A DNA stretch of 23,036 bases from a virus, in the IMG/VR virus record IMGVR_UViG_3300046010_002315, positions 1 to 23,036 of that record; one strand, 5' to 3'. Positions 13,342 through 20,258 of the stretch are shown in pieces (positions within the stretch are counted from its first letter, which is position 1; every line of letters begins with the position of its first letter). The notes beneath the pieces were generated by a model. The model was not told where the DNA came from, ran no database searches, and was given only the letters and a program-made list of their open reading frames with translations. Both the position numbers and the translations under genes were made by a program.

Positions 13342-15380
13342 CTCAGTCCTCGGCGAGGGGTGTAGTGAACAATGATGCTGTTCACCGTGAATTGCGGAAA
13401 GAGGTCAGAGTTGGATGAAATACGTACTGAAATGTTTTCGGCAGTACCCGTGACTTCAATTTCTGATGGAGAAATATCAGTACCGTCCCAAACAAAGTTA
13501 TCCCAAAGCATCGAATCCCAAAAACCTGACCTTAGATCGTTCTCATAGGTTTCGTCTTGCGGCTGATCAATCGTGGAAGTTCTGTATCCCAGGTCATAAC
13601 CAAATTGAATTTCGGTGTACGAGTCGCCAGTTAACTCGACGCTCGCTTTACGGTAGCGCTTAAGTAGCCTAGGTGATCCAGTCGCGTTAAAGACCAAGTT
13701 AATGTTGGCCGGAATGTTGTCGCCATCAAAGCTCGTGCCGGCGTCAAGGCGGTAGACATAACCATTTGTGGACCCAAAGAACTGCGAAGTGTTGCCCGTT
13801 GGTGTCTCTCCTTCCACGCAACAACTGACAGGATGCGCAAACTGCACAGGCATGCTTCCAAGCAGCTTGCCATTTAGCACAGTCATATAAAGTGCATTGC
13901 CGTTGGAGAAGAAAATCCGGTACTGGCCCTTGTCCCGATTTACTAGGCTTCCAACAGTTGCATCTCGATTTTGCTGAATAAAAGGCCGCAAGTTCATTGT
14001 CAATGAGGCTGGTAAAAAGTTACCGAAGTTCAGCGTTGTGCCCAAACTGACAATCCCACGGTCATCCAGCACATAGGCTTGATCCATGTTTTGCGCGGTA
14101 TAAGCAATTGCGCCTGTACCGGAATTAAATGTAGACAAGCTGAAGTTAGCTGAGCTTGTGCCATAAAGAACTGAAGTGTCCGATCGGGTGTAAACCGCAA
14201 GGGCTCCACTGGTTTGATCACCGGGCAGAGTTAAAAGGTTTGTAACCTGTGCGTTCATCGCCAACTCCCCTGCTCCAAGTAGCGGAGACCACTGGTACGG
14301 ATAGCCCAGGCCCGAGAACTGCAATGAGGCACCAAAACTCAAAAACAAATGCTGTTTATGAAAAACAATGTGATTGGGCGTATCAACCGTCATGCCCGTA
14401 GCAATAGGAACAAAGGTTGTCCCATCAAATTCAAACGCACGGTTAACACCGTCAACGCCGTAGATTTTGTAATTAGCCGTGCCGCCACCAAAGTTGGCAA
14501 CCACCGTTTCATACCGCCCACTTGGCAACAATGTGATCTGAGTTGCCGCGGCGCCCGCCTTAGCTTTGATACCACCGCCAACTGTCAGATTCTCGCCACT
14601 TATAAAATTTCCTGTGGAAGATGAAAGAATTAATCTCCCGGCTGCAGTGCCCGCACTAGTGGTGCCCGACTGCAGCACAACGCGGGCTACCACCCCAGTT
14701 GCGCCGCTTGTTGCACCCGTAACGGTATTACCGTCCGAGATCAAAGCGGTACCCGAGTTGAAGCTCAATTCTTTGCCAAGCGTGACTACTGTCCAGCCGC
14801 TGCTGCTTGATTTGTAAAGGACTGCTGCCGTTGCGGCTGAATTGTTTCGCCAGGCATACACAACACCGTTGTAGTAGCTCACGCCCAAAATCGAGCCTGA
14901 GCCCGGAACTGCGGTGATGTCTGCGCGGTAGTTGTCTGCGGCTAAACTTTGGTACGTCGCATCCGTCAGCCCATCGGCCGATACGCCCTGCACAGTTGTG
15001 ATGGTTGCCACATTGATGGAGCTGACCCGAACAAGCTCTCCAGTAACAAACGTCCCTGTCTCGCGTGTAATCACGATGCTCGTCGAATCAACGTAAATCA
15101 CAACGCCCGTTGCTGCAGAGAGCGCTCCGGTAATGGTGTTACCCACAGTCACTGCTGCAACAAAGGTGCAAACAAGTAAGTTGTAGGTAGCATCAGATGG
15201 ATTGGGCCGGCCGTCAAAACGCTCATAGCCTGCAATTCGCGTGTAGCCACCCGTAATACTGCACTCAAAATTAGTTGCGCGCCTCGCCACCCCTGAGGGC
15301 AACGACAGCGTAGGTGTTACTTGATCAAGCCCCCCGCCAAGTTTAATCAGGTCGTATTTGACGGGGACTGCTTTAAACAT
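13338..15380 (-). CDS. Large beta-rich tail protein, nozzle-like
   Basis: This 680-residue protein follows the adaptor, where short-tailed phages encode the tail nozzle (T7 gp12, P22 gp10). The N-terminus has KLGGGLDQVTPTLSLPSGVA (about 13-32) and ITGGYTRIAGYERFDGRP (42-59), features I associate with a recurrent podovirus tail-protein family. The body is almost all beta strands. Two insert-like modules with G-x-TxTGAxSxATGVV (about 77-100 and 212-232) look like paralogous beta domains. The C-terminal third carries nozzle-like strand pairs and ends YTPRRGLR. The start is three bases after the adaptor stop with only a weak ribosome site. The next gene begins inside its stop (ATGA). Tail nozzle or hub is inferred from order and fold character. 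Confidence 0.7.
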   Translation of the reverse strand: MFKAVPVKYDLIKLGGGLDQVTPTLSLPSGVARRATNFECSITGGYTRIAGYERFDGRPNPSDATYNLLVCTFVAAVTVGNTITGALSAATGVVIYVDSTSIVITRETGTFVTGELVRVSSINVATITTVQGVSADGLTDATYQSLAADNYRADITAVPGSGSILGVSYYNGVVYAWRNNSAATAAVLYKSSSSGWTVVTLGKELSFNSGTALISDGNTVTGATSGATGVVARVVLQSGTTSAGTAAGRLILSSSTGNFISGENLTVGGGIKAKAGAAATQITLLPSGRYETVVANFGGGTANYKIYGVDGVNRAFEFDGTTFVPIATGMTVDTPNHIVFHKQHLFLSFGASLQFSGLGYPYQWSPLLGAGELAMNAQVTNLLTLPGDQTSGALAVYTRSDTSVLYGTSSANFSLSTFNSGTGAIAYTAQNMDQAYVLDDRGIVSLGTTLNFGNFLPASLTMNLRPFIQQNRDATVGSLVNRDKGQYRIFFSNGNALYMTVLNGKLLGSMPVQFAHPVSCCVEGETPTGNTSQFFGSTNGYVYRLDAGTSFDGDNIPANINLVFNATGSPRLLKRYRKASVELTGDSYTEIQFGYDLGYRTSTIDQPQDETYENDLRSGFWDSMLWDNFVWDGTDISPSEIEVTGTAENISVRISSNSDLFPQFTVNSIIVHYTPRRGLR

Positions 15381-15383
15381 ACG

Positions 15384-16064
15384 TTATGCCAAGGGCGGTC
15401 CGCTGACAATAGTAGGCAATTGATCGATGTTCAAACGCTCCATCAAGCGCTTAAATTCGTACTCACCGCGCTGATAAACCTCACTTGCTGACTCGTATCC
15501 TCCGTAGTAGTACATGGCTCTGAACACAATCAGCATATGAAAGTTGCTGGGCAATGCAGGCGTGTCCGAGTCTGCTGTCAACTCAATGGGCTTGACGTAG
15601 TACTCGCAGTCGATCACATAAGGCTGGTCAGGGATTGAGCCCAGCCCAAGACGCTTACTACCGTCAATCGTTGCCACTACTGGCCGCGCATATGTCGTTC
15701 GCATATTGCCGTACATGTACAAGTTGCGAAACGTCGTGTACTCCATATAGTTCAACAACTGCTCATCAGCATAATTTTGCCCAACGGAACTACATCGGAA
15801 ACTATCGCGCTTCCAATTGGCAAAGGTGCTTCCAATACCTGCTTGTGTTGGCGTGTAAAACTGCTGTTGGGTCGAGCTGTTAAAAGTCATTGATTCACGC
15901 ATGAAAAGCCAATCTTCTTTGCTTGTCTGAATATCAGTCCAGGCTGACGTTACCCAATTGGCAATGCGGGCGGCTTCGCCCGTCAAGTTTTGCGCAGTGG
16001 TTAACGCCGGACCAGTGATTCCGCACTCCACTCGAGTGCGGTTAACAAGCTGAAGAAAATTCAT
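15384..16064 (-). CDS. Head-tail adaptor-like protein
   Basis: This 226-residue protein resembles podovirus adaptors, which form a ring under the portal and connect it to the tail nozzle (the role of T7 gp11 and P22 gp4). The N-terminal half is helical and has the typical pattern of a long helix followed by WVTSAWTDIQTSKEDWLFMR (about 37-56). The rest alternates strands with Tyr/Phe-rich segments (QQQFYTP, YMEYTTFRNLYMYGN) and a C-terminal helix with YEFKRLMERLNI. Its start overlaps the preceding stop as ATGA. The next gene is a large nozzle-like protein, which supports the call. An 8-bp inverted repeat lies in codons about 8-14. The adaptor identity comes from pattern and order, not from a motif unique to the family. 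Confidence 0.72.
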   Translation of the reverse strand: MNFLQLVNRTRVECGITGPALTTAQNLTGEAARIANWVTSAWTDIQTSKEDWLFMRESMTFNSSTQQQFYTPTQAGIGSTFANWKRDSFRCSSVGQNYADEQLLNYMEYTTFRNLYMYGNMRTTYARPVVATIDGSKRLGLGSIPDQPYVIDCEYYVKPIELTADSDTPALPSNFHMLIVFRAMYYYGGYESASEVYQRGEYEFKRLMERLNIDQLPTIVSGPPLA

Positions 16065-16480
16065 GCTGGTTCAGCCAGCACATGTTGAAGCCATGCGCGT
16101 CCACGCGGGTTGGTGTCCTCTACCAGGTCGAATGGGTAGCAAAGACCATGTCGAGCCACCATGTCAATTTGGTCTGGCGCAGACGCATTGCGCGTAATTT
16201 GCGAGTATTTGGTCTCTTTCATGCGAGCCAGCACTTCAACATACTTGCGGCGAACCAAGGTTGGATAGCCGCGAATGATTGGCTGGTTGGTGCCATTCAC
16301 ATTAACAATAACTTGTGGCGACTGGTTTTCATCTGTCGTTGAATGCACATTGATCGTGACGAGTTCATTCATAAATGATTCTTCACTTGCCAATGCACTG
16401 AAATCTTTTGACTCTGCAAGAGTCTCGATCACAGGAGCGTCATCCGTAATCTCAATACCTTTAATTGGTTTCATAGCCAT
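16061..16480 (-). CDS. Conserved phage structural-module protein, unknown function
   Basis: I cannot name this 139-residue protein. It starts at ATG 16480 with TGGAG upstream, and an internal ATG two codons later is possible. The first 45 residues are acidic. The middle has a strand with VTINVHSTTDENQSPQVIVN, then YPTLVRRKYVEVLARMKET (about 82-100) and a conserved-looking C-terminus with PFDLVEDTNPRGRAWL (116-131). Small proteins of this look sit between capsid and adaptor genes in podovirus-like genomes. The gene is first after a terminator, and its stop shares bases with the adaptor start (ATGA), so its product is probably made together with the adaptor. A head-completion or internal role is a guess. 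Confidence 0.6.
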   Translation of the reverse strand: MAMKPIKGIEITDDAPVIETLAESKDFSALASEESFMNELVTINVHSTTDENQSPQVIVNVNGTNQPIIRGYPTLVRRKYVEVLARMKETKYSQITRNASAPDQIDMVARHGLCYPFDLVEDTNPRGRAWLQHVLAEPA

Positions 16481-16497
16481 TCGTTTCTCCAGTTAAT

Positions 16498-16552
16498 TAA
16501 AAAGAAAGGGCCGCATAAAGCGACCCCTTCAAAATCCTCTGTTAAGGAGGAT
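16498..16552 (-). terminator. Terminator (double hairpin) closing head module
   Basis: On the minus strand a 6-bp stem (ATCCTC 16547-16552 with GAGGAT 16534-16539) is followed by a larger hairpin. In it the arm 16520-16529 pairs with 16505-16514 around the loop TTTAT, giving about 10 bp including two G-T pairs. The tract TTTCTTTTT follows, running into 16496. It fills the 80-base gap between the decoration-like gene and the next gene, whose Shine-Dalgarno starts within a few bases of the T tract. Confidence 0.75.
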
Positions 16553-16560
16553 GGCAACAA

Positions 16561-16998
16561 TTACAGTGCTGTGCCAGGCATCAAAGCCGTGTCGTAGAAC
16601 GTGTAAGTCACACCACTCACGCCGTTAAGTGCTGTGGTGTTAGGAACAAACGCGACTGTCGAGCTGATCTTCAGTAAACCAATCAATGTTGTATTGGCAG
16701 TGGTTTGTGGAGGCACTGGGCAAGGCTCGCCTGCTCCAACGATTGGACCTTGGGTGGTTGAAGCCACCCCAGCACCAGTCAGCCAAAGTGCAAACAAGCA
16801 GCTCTGGTTTGCAGCCAACGAGGTGTGGCCTGCGGTAAAAGCCGTCTCGGCCGAAGCGAAAGATTTCAAAACGCCATTGTTTGTATAGACAACAGTGTTT
16901 ACATTCTTCAGCTTTGTATTGACGGACGAACCGTAGGTTAGGCCGCCGGCCGTCAGGGTCATGTAGCCACTATTGGCTTGTTCGATGTTGTATGACAT
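16561..16998 (-). CDS. Putative capsid decoration or minor head protein
   Basis: This 145-residue protein starts at an ATG preceded by AAGGAA at good spacing, 11 bases after the upstream stop. It is beta-rich, with many Thr, Val, Ala, Gly and Asn residues and no charged coiled-coil or membrane segment. It begins MSYNIEQANSGYMTLTAGGL and later has the cysteine-containing segment GAGEPCPVPPQT (about 88-99). Second after the major capsid gene, with a strong ribosome site and a terminator directly behind, it fits an abundant head protein such as a decoration or cement protein. I recall similar unnamed proteins next to N4 gp56-type capsid genes but cannot confirm this. Tail function is less likely from position. 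Confidence 0.6.
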   Translation of the reverse strand: MSYNIEQANSGYMTLTAGGLTYGSSVNTKLKNVNTVVYTNNGVLKSFASAETAFTAGHTSLAANQSCLFALWLTGAGVASTTQGPIVGAGEPCPVPPQTTANTTLIGLLKISSTVAFVPNTTALNGVSGVTYTFYDTALMPGTAL

Positions 16999-17009
16999 TT
17001 TGATTTTCC

Positions 17010-17219
17010 TTATTGAACAGTGTTGAGCGTGCCCATGTTTGAAGCATTAGCTGCGCCGGATGTACCGGAGCCAGTTGTAATGCCGCCATGGGTGTGGGCG
17101 TTTAGCGCTGTGCGAAGCGCGGCAAGGTCGGTTAAGACCGAATTGAATAGCTGCCTAATCTCATCACTGGTGAGAAGGTCAGGCACGGCTACCATTCGTT
17201 GGTTGATTGATTCAGCCAT
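17010..17219 (-). CDS. Small virion protein with HTHGG motif
   Basis: This 69-residue protein starts at an ATG with a perfect AAGGAG Shine-Dalgarno, eight bases after which translation begins, implying strong expression. The first 40 residues form a helix (LLTSDEIRQLFNSVLTDLAALRTALNAH). The rest is AHTHGG followed by a Gly/Ser/Thr-rich flexible tail. HTHGG-type motifs occur at trimer tips of phage tail and baseplate proteins, where His residues bind metal, and also in small head-fibre-like proteins. Lying between capsid and the putative decoration gene, it could be a capsid-surface fibre or spike. That role is inference. I do not recognise a named family. Confidence 0.65.
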   Translation of the reverse strand: MAESINQRMVAVPDLLTSDEIRQLFNSVLTDLAALRTALNAHTHGGITTGSGTSGAANASNMGTLNTVQ

Positions 17220-17229
17220 AGTTAACTCC

Positions 17230-18291
17230 TTAAAGAGCAGTTACGCCGGCTTCGATACGAGCCATAAAGGCATCGTTCAAGCGGACAGTGGCAAACCAAG
17301 TGGATGCACCGACATAACCGAACTGACCCAAGGGGTTAGCGTGATTGGTCTGGCTGGCTTTGAGCACAACAGGCTTAATTGCTGACATGCCTTTAAGCGC
17401 AACTTGGCCCCATGCGTCTTCACCAATGATGATGAATGGGTATACGTCAACGCTTGTGCCGCCAACTGACAACATGCCGCTTGAGCCAACGCTTGCACCG
17501 GCCGCTGCAAATGATTTGAGCAGCGGTGAGGAGATGAAGCGGAAGTCTTCGCATGCGCCAACTTCGCGGTCATGGATTGGCTTAAATGAGCCATACTCTT
17601 CAACGCGTGTGAAGCCGGGTAAGTTGCGAATGTCAGACACGGCATCTGTGTGAACAAACACAATGTATGAAGGCTGCACAGCGCGTGTACCAAAGTTGAC
17701 ACCAGGGGCCAAGCGTGAGGTCACGCGGCGAGCTCGATTGGACTCAAGGGTACGAGCCGATTTACGCAAAGCGTTTAAGCTGACGGGCGTGTTCACTGCT
17801 GCTCGGCTAGAGCCGTTAGCGTAGATCACCGTTGAGCCAGCCTTCAAGACGCCGTAGCGAACCATCTCCATCACCTCAGCAAGGGTCTCGCCCGTGAGCT
17901 TGACCATTTCGCCAGGAATGTCGTCTTCGTACAGTTGCTCAACCTTGCTGGAGTACTTGAAAAGCACGCCATATTGTTGTAACTGAACAGAAACGTCTTG
18001 GAACGAGATCGTATTGGAGTTGGGCGTTACGCCCTCGGCCAATACAAAATTACTCGCTGTAATGTCAGGCGTACCAACATATCGAGAGGTATTCTCAATT
18101 GTTGTGCCAGAGGTGGAAGCGCCAAAAGGCAAAGTGCGACGGAATACCAGAGTATCTGTCGAGTTTTGCGGCATTTCGCGTTGTGTACCAAAGTCACCGA
18201 GGACGGTGATAGGTTGGGCGTGCTCAAGCATGCCCTGTGCCGCACGAATTAGATTTCGCGATGCACTGGTGCCATAGTTTTGAATGGACAT
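17230..18291 (-). CDS. Major capsid protein, N4 gp56 family
   Basis: This is the shell protein of the head. At 353 residues it fits the N4-gp56 family of HK97-fold capsid proteins. Hallmarks seen are the N-terminal fold-start with a REMPQNSTDTLVFRR segment (39-53), the E-loop-like SRYVGTPD stretch, and the C-terminal GQFGYVGASTWFATVRLND block (about 322-340), which is the strongest family signature I recognise. The start ATG has an AAGGAA Shine-Dalgarno nine bases upstream. The gene follows scaffold after a 27-base gap and precedes two small head genes that each have strong ribosome sites. There is no delta domain or protease site visible at the N-terminus. Annotation is confident from sequence character and position. 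Confidence 0.93.
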   Translation of the reverse strand: MSIQNYGTSASRNLIRAAQGMLEHAQPITVLGDFGTQREMPQNSTDTLVFRRTLPFGASTSGTTIENTSRYVGTPDITASNFVLAEGVTPNSNTISFQDVSVQLQQYGVLFKYSSKVEQLYEDDIPGEMVKLTGETLAEVMEMVRYGVLKAGSTVIYANGSSRAAVNTPVSLNALRKSARTLESNRARRVTSRLAPGVNFGTRAVQPSYIVFVHTDAVSDIRNLPGFTRVEEYGSFKPIHDREVGACEDFRFISSPLLKSFAAAGASVGSSGMLSVGGTSVDVYPFIIIGEDAWGQVALKGMSAIKPVVLKASQTNHANPLGQFGYVGASTWFATVRLNDAFMARIEAGVTAL

Positions 18292-18318
18292 GGTAGTAGT
18301 TCCTTAAATATTGAGATT

Positions 18319-19188
18319 TCAATAACCACGCTGCGCTTTTGTTTTTTCGCGCTTTGTGGCTTCATAGTTCCAGAGTTCTTCCGGCGAGAGGTCGTCCAGT
18401 GTTTTGGGCGGTGCCACTTGTCCCGGTCGAGTTACCGCGGCAGCAGCTAGGCGTGCTCCGCGTTCTTGCTTGATTTCTGATGCAGGCTTTGCTTTTGCGC
18501 TTTGGAACAGGTCCAACATGCGAATTGCATCCTTGGCCGAAGCTGAACCAGCTAAAGCGCGAGTCTCAGGTGTTTGCACAGAAAACCAATTGGCAAACTC
18601 GGGCGTGTTAACCGTCGTCTCCCAGTCGTCGTGCTTTCCCTCAATACGGGCTTTCTCTAACTCTCTCGCCATCTCCTGCCTAGACTCAGAGACCTGCTGC
18701 TGCACATACCCAGCCACCTGCTCAGGCGTTAGGTTTTGCTGCTGCGTGACTCCAGCCATCTTGGCGGTGACGTACTCCTCCATGGCCCCTGCCCACTCAG
18801 GAAAATCTTCCTTGAGCTGATCCCATTTCTCAGGGTTGGCCGTTGCTATAACGATTTGCTTTTGCGATGGCGCGTCCGCGACTTGCCGACGGGCCAGCTC
18901 AGCTTCTCGTTGCATCGCCGCGACCCGACCCTCTGTCGTTTTGACGTGATGCAGCAATTGAGCGTTTGCCTGTGCCAGCTCGTCAATCTGAGCAAGTTTT
19001 GCTCTGACGGTGTCTGACAACCCAGCAAGAGGGTCTTCCGGTTCAACACTCTCAGGCTCTGGTTCGGGAGTTGGCGAAGCTTGCTCCGCTATAACGACCT
19101 CTTCTTTTGCGGGTGACGCATCACCGGCCTGGAGAATCGCTGCTTCCTCGTTCCACAGCTCTTGCATGTTTTCTTGGTTTTCTTCCAC
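18319..19188 (-). CDS. Capsid scaffolding protein
   Basis: Scaffold proteins guide capsid subunits into a procapsid and leave before DNA packaging. This 289-residue protein lies directly upstream of the major capsid gene, the usual position. It has an acidic, Pro/Glu-rich N-terminus (residues 1-55), a long helical segment with heptad-like hydrophobics (about 58-105), a second helix-rich block (155-185, many Gln/Glu) and a basic C-terminus (after 270, EATKREKTKAQRGY). A basic C-terminal helix is the part of P22-type scaffolds that binds coat protein. The chosen start is GTG at 19188. An ATG seven codons in, preceded by GGAAG, is also possible. No serine-protease motif is visible, so it does not look like a protease-scaffold fusion. 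Function rests on position and composition. Confidence 0.8.
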   Translation of the reverse strand: MEENQENMQELWNEEAAILQAGDASPAKEEVVIAEQASPTPEPEPESVEPEDPLAGLSDTVRAKLAQIDELAQANAQLLHHVKTTEGRVAAMQREAELARRQVADAPSQKQIVIATANPEKWDQLKEDFPEWAGAMEEYVTAKMAGVTQQQNLTPEQVAGYVQQQVSESRQEMARELEKARIEGKHDDWETTVNTPEFANWFSVQTPETRALAGSASAKDAIRMLDLFQSAKAKPASEIKQERGARLAAAAVTRPGQVAPPKTLDDLSPEELWNYEATKREKTKAQRGY

Positions 19189-19202
19189 TTTTCAAACGCC
19201 CA

Positions 19203-19229
19203 TAAAAAAACCACCTCAAGGGCGGTTTG
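19203..19229 (-). terminator. Intrinsic terminator before scaffold gene
   Basis: Read on the minus strand, AAACCGCC (19221-19228) and GGTGGTTT (19208-19215) form an 8-bp stem with one G-T pair around the loop CTTGA, followed by a run of Ts down to 19204. It lies between the 66-residue gene and the scaffold gene, only about 15 bases before the scaffold start codon. Confidence 0.8.
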
Positions 19230-19249
19230 ACTAACAAAGCCGAACGGGA

Positions 19250-19450
19250 TTAATCCTCCGGTTCAGCGGCTACACCCCGAGTTGCCTGATTAGGCAAGTC
19301 GAGAATTCTTTTAAGTAATCGGATTTCGCCGCGAAGCGCGGCGGTTTGGTTATCTGATAGATCAGCGTCGTTCTTAAGACGCGCTTTATCTAATTCAAAC
19401 TGAACCCAGCGGTGTAACTGGTGCCAACCTGGGGTGCTGAAATCAAGCAT
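19250..19450 (-). CDS. Small hypothetical phage protein (66 aa)
   Basis: I do not recognise this protein. It begins MLDFSTPGWHQLHRWVQ and ends in an acidic, Pro-containing tail. The middle (about residues 17-50) is a charged amphipathic helix with regular Leu spacing (LDKARLKND, LRGEIRLLKRIL), so a helical hairpin or coiled coil is likely. An in-frame TTG at 19465 would add five residues (MCPFF). I prefer the ATG at 19450 because a predicted promoter just upstream would place the RNA start only about nine bases before the TTG. No good Shine-Dalgarno supports either start. A terminator follows the stop directly. Position before scaffold suggests a head-assembly or packaging accessory, without sequence proof. 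Confidence 0.6.
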   Translation of the reverse strand: MLDFSTPGWHQLHRWVQFELDKARLKNDADLSDNQTAALRGEIRLLKRILDLPNQATRGVAAEPED

Positions 19451-19480
19451 AAAAAAAGGACACAAGTGCCCGTGAGATGT

Positions 19481-19509
19481 ATTTTGAAGAGACCAAAGTC
19501 ATTTGTCAA
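19481..19509 (-). promoter_or_regulatory. Candidate sigma70-type promoter
   Basis: On the minus strand a perfect TTGACA (19504-19509) is followed after exactly 17 bases by CAAAAT (19481-19486), which matches TATAAT at four of six positions. It sits wholly in the 47-62 base gap after the Dps-like gene. A start near 19474 would give a leader of about 24 bases before the ATG of the 66-residue gene, so this could drive that gene and, past the terminator, scaffold and capsid. Evidence is pattern match only. Confidence 0.45.
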
Positions 19510-19512
19510 CCA

Positions 19513-19887
19513 TCATTCCAAGAACCTCAACTTGTAAAGCGTTGACTGATAAAGCGAGACCGCTTCATCAATTAAGTTATGAAGCGCTGTTTCACTGCGC
19601 TTACAAATTTGCTCGCGACTGTCTTCAATCCAAGCCATTTGCTGTTCAAGTACATCTGCAATTTCTCCAGCATAGTCATTCTCCAATAATGGGATATCAA
19701 GCAATTCGTTGTAACGCCCTTGGTAAGCTTCAGCAAAAGAGTCAGCGCGCTCCACAATGCCTTCATAAAAAATTCCAAGCGCCATGTGAGCGGCAAAGCT
19801 GCCAGGGCCTGATGCCTTTAAATGTGCACGGTGAGCCATGTCCCGTGCCAAAAATAAAAGGGCTACATAGCGGCCTGCCTCTTTCAT
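19513..19887 (-). CDS. Four-helix protein with Dps/ferritin-like ligand pattern
   Basis: This 124-residue protein starts at an ATG that overlaps the preceding stop (TGATG). Predicted helices run about 4-25, 30-57, 67-87 and 95-120, a four-helix plan. His22, His34, Asp49 and Glu53 have the same spacing (12, 15, 4) as His51, His63, Asp78 and Glu82 of E. coli Dps, four of its five ferroxidase ligands. The fifth, Dps Asp67, falls on Gly38. The surrounding AH...G...AxH...F...DxxAE pattern aligns without a gap. I recall related phage proteins of unknown function (I believe the DUF5856 group, not certain). It is shorter than Dps (about 167 aa) and lacks the Lys-rich N-terminal tail. A structural or metal-binding role in the head module is inferred. 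Iron oxidation is a hypothesis. Confidence 0.72.
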   Translation of the reverse strand: MKEAGRYVALLFLARDMAHRAHLKASGPGSFAAHMALGIFYEGIVERADSFAEAYQGRYNELLDIPLLENDYAGEIADVLEQQMAWIEDSREQICKRSETALHNLIDEAVSLYQSTLYKLRFLE

Positions 19888-20246
19888 CAGTAGGCTTTCT
19901 TATCAAACATCGCCTTAATGGCAACCACTACGCTGATGGTTGAGCTTGTACCGCCGCTTGTAACCGCACGAATGTAGCCAGGGTTCTCTGTTACCTTGCG
20001 AATGCCTGCCGCAGTAAATGAAGTGTTAGTTCCAATCCATGCATTGAGCGTTGACCAATTGTTTCCGTCGTTAGAACCCTGGAGTACCGCTGTTGCACTG
20101 CCAAAAGTACCCGAAACTTGTACCGTCAGATCAGCTGCGTAAGGTACCGGAAAAGCTGTTCCGGTGTCCGAATCAGTTAGCGCCCAAGACACTAAAACTG
20201 CACCGTTTAAGCTGTTTCTGTCTGTCGTTGCATTGACTGAAGCCAT
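19887..20246 (-). CDS. Small beta-rich virion protein, hypothetical
   Basis: This 119-residue protein begins with ATG after AAAGG and 12 bases downstream of the previous stop. It is rich in Val, Thr, Ser and Gly, with alternating hydrophobic residues. It contains VQVSGTFGSATAVLQGSNDG, typical of the short beta-sandwich proteins coded beside phage capsid genes, where a GSNDGxxW motif follows a strand. No signal peptide or membrane segment is seen. Its stop overlaps the next start as TGATG, so the two are probably translationally coupled. Position suggests a head decoration, stabilising or tail-joining protein. The exact role cannot be read from the sequence. Confidence 0.7.
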   Translation of the reverse strand: MASVNATTDRNSLNGAVLVSWALTDSDTGTAFPVPYAADLTVQVSGTFGSATAVLQGSNDGNNWSTLNAWIGTNTSFTAAGIRKVTENPGYIRAVTSGGTSSTISVVVAIKAMFDKKAY

Positions 20247-20258
20247 GATGAATTGCCT

